In this document: piece by piece, positions 60,768 to 64,000 of the stretch
How positions within the stretch are numbered: the stretch's first letter is position 1
Layout: the number at the start of each line of letters is the position of its first letter
Origin: CAKOSP01 sp964370755
GTDB taxonomy: Bacteria; Bacillota_I; Bacilli_A; RF39; UBA660
Assembly: GCA_964370755.1 (NCBI GenBank)
Contig: CAYJKL010000001.1
Span: forward strand, 1-64,000
DNA length: 64,000 nucleotides
Reading direction: 5' to 3'
Translations under genes and position numbers: made by a program
The notes under the pieces: model-generated
The model's input: the letters and a program-made list of their open reading frames with translations, nothing else
Told to the model about the DNA's origin: nothing
Databases searched by the model: none

Positions 60768-62348
60768 ATGAGTTATAAAGTATTATATAGAAAATATAGA
60801 CCTGATGATTTTTCTACTTTAGTTGGTCAGGAAAATATTGTTAGAATTTTAAAAAATAGTGTTGATAACAACAAGCTTTCTCATGCGTATATTTTTTCTG
60901 GTCCTAGAGGGACTGGTAAGACTAGTTCTGCTAAAATATTTGCTAAGTGTGTTAATTGTTTATCACTTGAAAATGGAAATCCATGTAATAAATGTGAGAA
61001 TTGTTTAAATTATGAGAATAGTAATGATATTATAGAGATAGATGCTGCATCTAATAATGGTGTTGATGAGATGCGTGAAATTATAAATAATATTAAATTG
61101 TCTCCAAATTTTTTGAAGTATAAAGTTTATATTGTTGATGAAGTTCATATGCTTAGCCAAAGTGCTTTTAATGCCCTTTTACTTACACTTGAGGAACCTC
61201 CTAGTCATGTTATCTTTATACTTGCTACTACTAATATTGAGAGTGTTCCAATTACTATTATGTCTAGATGTCAAAGATTTGATTTTAAGAAAATTGATCT
61301 AAATGTTATTGTAAGAAGAATAAATGATATATGTAAGGAAGAAAATATTGAAATTACTGAAGATGCTGCTATTGAAATAGCTAGAGTTTCTGATGGTGGT
61401 ATGAGAGATTCACTTAGTTTACTTGATCAGTTGTCTAAAAGTAATCAGAAAATTGATTTAAATATGGTTACTGATTCAGTAGGAAATATTTCTTTAAAAT
61501 CAATAAATCTTATTTTGGATGCGATTGAAGATAATGATTTTAGTAAAGTTATAGATTTGTTAGATGAATTTTCTTTAAAATCTGTTGATTATAAGCTTTT
61601 AATTAAGGGGCTTATAGATCAAAGTGCGTTGCGTGTTAAAAATATGCTAATTAATAATAAGCAAGATAGATTAAGTACTTCAGATTATAAGAAACTTGTA
61701 TTTGATTTAACTGATTGTATGAATAAGATTAATGTTAATGTTAATGTTTATTCACTTTTAACTGTACTTTTGATGACTTATATGGACACTAAAAATATTG
61801 TTATAGCTGAAAGTAGTGTTGTTAAGAATGTTGAAGCAAATGCTAGTTTAAACAAAAAAATTGATGATAGTTCAGTTTTAGTTCTTGATAAAGATGCTGA
61901 TTTTAATAAGAATTTTGATGAAATTAAAAAAATTCGTGTAAATAATTGTTTTGTTAATGTTTCTAAAGATGAAAAGAATAAACAGTTACAAAATTGGGGT
62001 AATTTTAAAGATGATGTTAGTAAACAACTAAGAGGTATTGTAGTAGATTCTGATGTTGCTATGGCATCAAAGGAAATTATTGTGATTCATTCTAGTAGTG
62101 TTAATGATGTCGAAGAATTGTTTAATAATATAGATAATATAGAAGAACAATTTAATAAACTTAATAAAAGTTTATTTAAATTTGTATTTTTGACTAGTGA
62201 TGAATGGAAGAATTTATCGTCAGACTATGTTAAAAACATTAAAAATGGTGTAAAATATAATTATATCGAAGAGAAGAATGAAAAAATAGATGAATTGTCA
62301 GCTATTGCTAGTGATATTTTCGATAGTGCTATTATAGAGGAAGGATGA
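60768..62348 (+). CDS. dnaX: DNA polymerase III tau subunit
   Basis: Clamp-loader ATPase. The 526-aa protein opens MSYKVLYRKYRPDDFSTLVGQ, then GPRGTGKTSSAKIFAK (Walker A), a zinc finger CVNC...NPCNKCENC, VDEVHMLSQSAFNALL and SRCQRFDF. The C-terminal third is a diverged tau region. The start at 60768 follows AGGGG. I see no clear gamma frameshift signal. It begins the dnaX-ebfC-recR operon. Confidence 0.96.
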   Translation: MSYKVLYRKYRPDDFSTLVGQENIVRILKNSVDNNKLSHAYIFSGPRGTGKTSSAKIFAKCVNCLSLENGNPCNKCENCLNYENSNDIIEIDAASNNGVDEMREIINNIKLSPNFLKYKVYIVDEVHMLSQSAFNALLLTLEEPPSHVIFILATTNIESVPITIMSRCQRFDFKKIDLNVIVRRINDICKEENIEITEDAAIEIARVSDGGMRDSLSLLDQLSKSNQKIDLNMVTDSVGNISLKSINLILDAIEDNDFSKVIDLLDEFSLKSVDYKLLIKGLIDQSALRVKNMLINNKQDRLSTSDYKKLVFDLTDCMNKINVNVNVYSLLTVLLMTYMDTKNIVIAESSVVKNVEANASLNKKIDDSSVLVLDKDADFNKNFDEIKKIRVNNCFVNVSKDEKNKQLQNWGNFKDDVSKQLRGIVVDSDVAMASKEIIVIHSSSVNDVEELFNNIDNIEEQFNKLNKSLFKFVFLTSDEWKNLSSDYVKNIKNGVKYNYIEEKNEKIDELSAIASDIFDSAIIEEG

Positions 62349-62354
62349 TATATA

Positions 62355-62648
62355 ATGAATATGCAAAGTTTAATGCAACAAGCACAAAAAATGCAAAAAG
62401 ATATTGCAAAAAAACAAGATGAACTTGAGAAAATGGAGTTTGCTGGTTCTAGTGAACTAGTTGATTTAGTTATGAAAGGTGACCATAAGATTGCTAAAGT
62501 TTCTATTAAATCTGAATCACTTGATAAAGATGATATCGAAGTTTTAGAAGACATGATTGTTATAGCGTATAATGATGCTTTATCTAAACTAAATAAAGAA
62601 ACTGAAAGTAAAATGGGTGCTTATAGTAAAATGGGCGGAATGTTTTAA
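62355..62648 (+). CDS. ebfC: YbaB/EbfC nucleoid-associated protein
   Basis: A 97-aa DNA-binding dimer: helical N-terminus MNMQSLMQQAQKMQKDIAKKQ, central strands EFAGSSELVDLVMKGDHKI, and a Gly-rich C-terminus (KMGGMF). Positioned 6 bp after dnaX and 2 bp before recR, the universal dnaX-ybaB-recR order. Confidence 0.93.
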   Translation: MNMQSLMQQAQKMQKDIAKKQDELEKMEFAGSSELVDLVMKGDHKIAKVSIKSESLDKDDIEVLEDMIVIAYNDALSKLNKETESKMGAYSKMGGMF

Positions 62649-62650
62649 TA

Positions 62651-63253
62651 ATGGTTTATCCAGAAACATTGCAAAAATTAATTAATTTTTATAAGAAATT
62701 TCCTGGTGTAGGTGAGAAAAGTGCTGAAAGGATGGCGCTTGCTACTATAGAATTTAGTGATGAGGATATTGAAGATGCTTCTGAAGTATTTTTGTTGGCA
62801 AAACAAAATTTAAAGAAATGTCAGATATGTGGTCATATTACTGATGATGAAACTTGTAGTATTTGTCATAGTGGCACAAGGAATAAAAATGTTATTTGTG
62901 TTATTGAGGATTATAAAAGTGTTTTTGCATTTGAGAAAGCGGGTAATTATAATGGTGTTTATCACGTTTTAAATGGGCTGATAAGTCCGATTAATAATGT
63001 TTCGCCTGAAGATATTAACTTATCTTCTTTAATTAAAAGAGTTTCTCAGATGGAAAACGTAGAATTAATTCTTGCGTTAAAGTCATCTATAGAGGGTGAA
63101 ACTACAACGCTTTATATTAAAAAGATATTTGAAAAAGAAAATGTTACTATTTCTAGACTATCTTATGGACTTCCGATGGGTGCAGAAATAGATTATTTAG
63201 ATATTATGACATTAGATAAAGCTTTAGAAGATAGAAAAAAGATCTCTGAATAA
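62651..63253 (+). CDS. recR: recombination mediator RecR
   Basis: Works with RecF and RecO in gap repair. The 200-aa protein has helix-hairpin-helix FPGVGEKSAERMA, the zinc finger CQICGHITDDETCSIC, a TOPRIM fold (VICVIEDYKSVFAFE) and the conserved LSYGLPMGAEIDYLD. Full length. Confidence 0.97.
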   Translation: MVYPETLQKLINFYKKFPGVGEKSAERMALATIEFSDEDIEDASEVFLLAKQNLKKCQICGHITDDETCSICHSGTRNKNVICVIEDYKSVFAFEKAGNYNGVYHVLNGLISPINNVSPEDINLSSLIKRVSQMENVELILALKSSIEGETTTLYIKKIFEKENVTISRLSYGLPMGAEIDYLDIMTLDKALEDRKKISE

Positions 63254-63297
63254 GTATAATTAAGTAGTATTTTCATATAATTTTTTAGAGGAAAGAT

Positions 63298-63483
63298 ATG
63301 AAAATATTTATTAAAAAATTTTTGAAACAATTTGTTCTAGCGTTTGCTATGTTGTATGCGCTTAATTTATTGTTAGTGAATTTAGATGTATTTATTCCAA
63401 TTAACGCAATTACTGTTGCCGTTACTACTTTTTTAGGACCTTTTGGAGCTGTATCTTTAGTTATTTTATCTTATATGATCTAG
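63298..63483 (+). CDS. bofA: BofA-like pro-sigma-K processing inhibitor
   Basis: A 61-aa membrane protein with two hydrophobic helices. NLDVFIPINAITVAVTTFLGPFGAVSLVIL closely follows the BofA pattern, in which IPINP(V/I)T and GxxG precede the C-terminus. In Bacillus bofA lies just after recR, the same as here, and holds SpoIVFB inactive until signalling. GAGGAAAG lies before the ATG. The small size is normal (Bacillus 87 aa, so this one is shorter at the N-terminus). Confidence 0.8.
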   Translation: MKIFIKKFLKQFVLAFAMLYALNLLLVNLDVFIPINAITVAVTTFLGPFGAVSLVILSYMI

Positions 63484-63493
63484 ATAGGAGATT

Positions 63494-64000
63494 ATGATAA
63501 GTAAAAACTTTGATAAGTTAATACATGATTTTGAGAGTGATAAATTTGCTCATGCATACTTGATTGAAACAAACAATCAAGATTTTTGTGTTGAAGAACT
63601 GAAATATTTAGTTAAGCATTTGTCGTGTTTAGATAATTTTAGTCCAGATTGTGATAAATGTTCTATATGTAAAATGATAGATAATGATGAAGCTTTAAAT
63701 TTATTTATCGTTGGTCCTGATGGAATGTTTATTAAGAAGGAACAGATTTTAGAACTAAAGAAAAAGTGTCTAGTAAAGCCTGATCTTGCTAAAAATAATG
63801 TCTATATAATTAAACAAACAGAAAAACTTAATTCATCATCTGCTAATACTATGCTTAAGTTTGTTGAAGAACCTTACGATAATACAATTGGTTTTTTTAT
63901 TACTAATAATAAAGAGAATGTTATCAACACTATAAAAAGTAGATGTCAAATACTAAGTGTCAAATATGATAATGCAACTATATATCAAGAGTTGGGAATT
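63494..64000 (+). CDS. holB: DNA polymerase III delta' subunit (partial, 3' end beyond the window)
   Basis: The first 169 codons are visible; the gene runs past the right edge. It opens MISKNFDKLIHDFESDKFAHAY and has Cys pairs (CDKCSIC), VYIIKQTEKLNSSSANTMLKFVEEP and TIKSRCQIL with the SRC arginine-finger motif of clamp-loader subunits. There is no P-loop, as in delta'. TAGGAGATT precedes the ATG. It completes the local set of clamp-loader genes with dnaX. Confidence 0.85.
   Translation, partial: MISKNFDKLIHDFESDKFAHAYLIETNNQDFCVEELKYLVKHLSCLDNFSPDCDKCSICKMIDNDEALNLFIVGPDGMFIKKEQILELKKKCLVKPDLAKNNVYIIKQTEKLNSSSANTMLKFVEEPYDNTIGFFITNNKENVINTIKSRCQILSVKYDNATIYQELGI

Noticed and set aside
61840..61870. 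Slippery A run in dnaX as a gamma-producing frameshift
   Set aside because: A seven-A run is present but there is no stimulatory stem or ribosome-like site that I can see, and A runs are common here.

Overview
The window looks like chromosomal DNA around the replication origin of a very AT-rich, low-GC Gram-positive bacterium (Bacillota, probably class Bacilli, of the Erysipelotrichales or uncultivated gut RF39-like kind; the lineage is inferred). It carries Firmicute-specific genes (delta subunit RpoE, CdaA/CdaR, SecA/HPF/RF2 cluster, YwzB- and YerB-like proteins) and several sporulation-family genes. TGA is used as a stop codon and an RF2 gene with its programmed frameshift is present, so the genetic code is the standard bacterial one. 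No insertion sequence, prophage, CRISPR array or tRNA gene was recognised.

Layout. Almost every gene left of about 49.7 kb is on the minus strand and every gene right of 50.1 kb is on the plus strand. This fits bidirectional replication from an origin around dnaA (about 49.7-51.5 kb). At the left edge a strong minus-strand promoter, a leader hairpin and a boxA-like element point out of the window, most likely into an rRNA operon. Then come ntdP, ctpB, cdaA-cdaR, a competence-type pilin followed by rnr-smpB-yerB, gltX, ftsH-secG, tilS, prfB, secA, hpf and a cold-shock gene. At 22-25 kb sits a complete agr-type quorum-sensing locus in an unusual split, convergent layout (agrB-agrD on plus; agrA-agrC on minus). 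At 25.6-35.8 kb is a Bacillus-like block with spoIIQ, spoIID, a ywzB-like gene, rpiB, rpmE, murA, mntP, spoIIR, prmC, prfA, rpoE and a ywiB-like gene. Two tandem NPETG-anchored surface proteins and an SGNH-like protein interrupt it. From 38.7 to 47.3 kb run noc, rsmG, mnmG, a Bax1-like gene, an AIM24-like gene, mnmE, jag, yidC, rnpA and rpmH. The right part has dnaA, dnaN, a ComK-family gene, recF, gyrB and gyrA, then 1.4 kb of non-coding DNA, then the SRP RNA, tadA, dnaX, ebfC, recR, bofA and the start of holB.

The most striking region is the non-coding interval 58,789-60,177. It begins with three perfect copies of the Noc-binding palindrome ATTTCCCGGGAAAT plus two decayed copies. Four of these five follow a TTATGTAAAC-like element by 5-6 bp. 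Then come seven perfect parS palindromes (TGTTCCACGTGGAACA) at roughly 96-139 bp spacing, three of them followed 5-6 bp later by the DnaA-box-like word TGTTGATAA. That word also occurs around dnaA. The window also encodes a ParB/Noc-family protein next to rsmG whose recognition residues look Noc-like, so both the sites and a likely reader are present. I read this as a compact segregation and division-control hub beside oriC. The TTATGTAAAC element and its phasing are not something I can match to a described system.

Other points of interest are the atypical AgrD (no Cys or Ser at the usual ring position), a ComK-family gene where yaaA normally lies, a catalytically degenerate SpoIIQ, and two short genes (52-aa membrane protein, rpmH) that are easy to miss.
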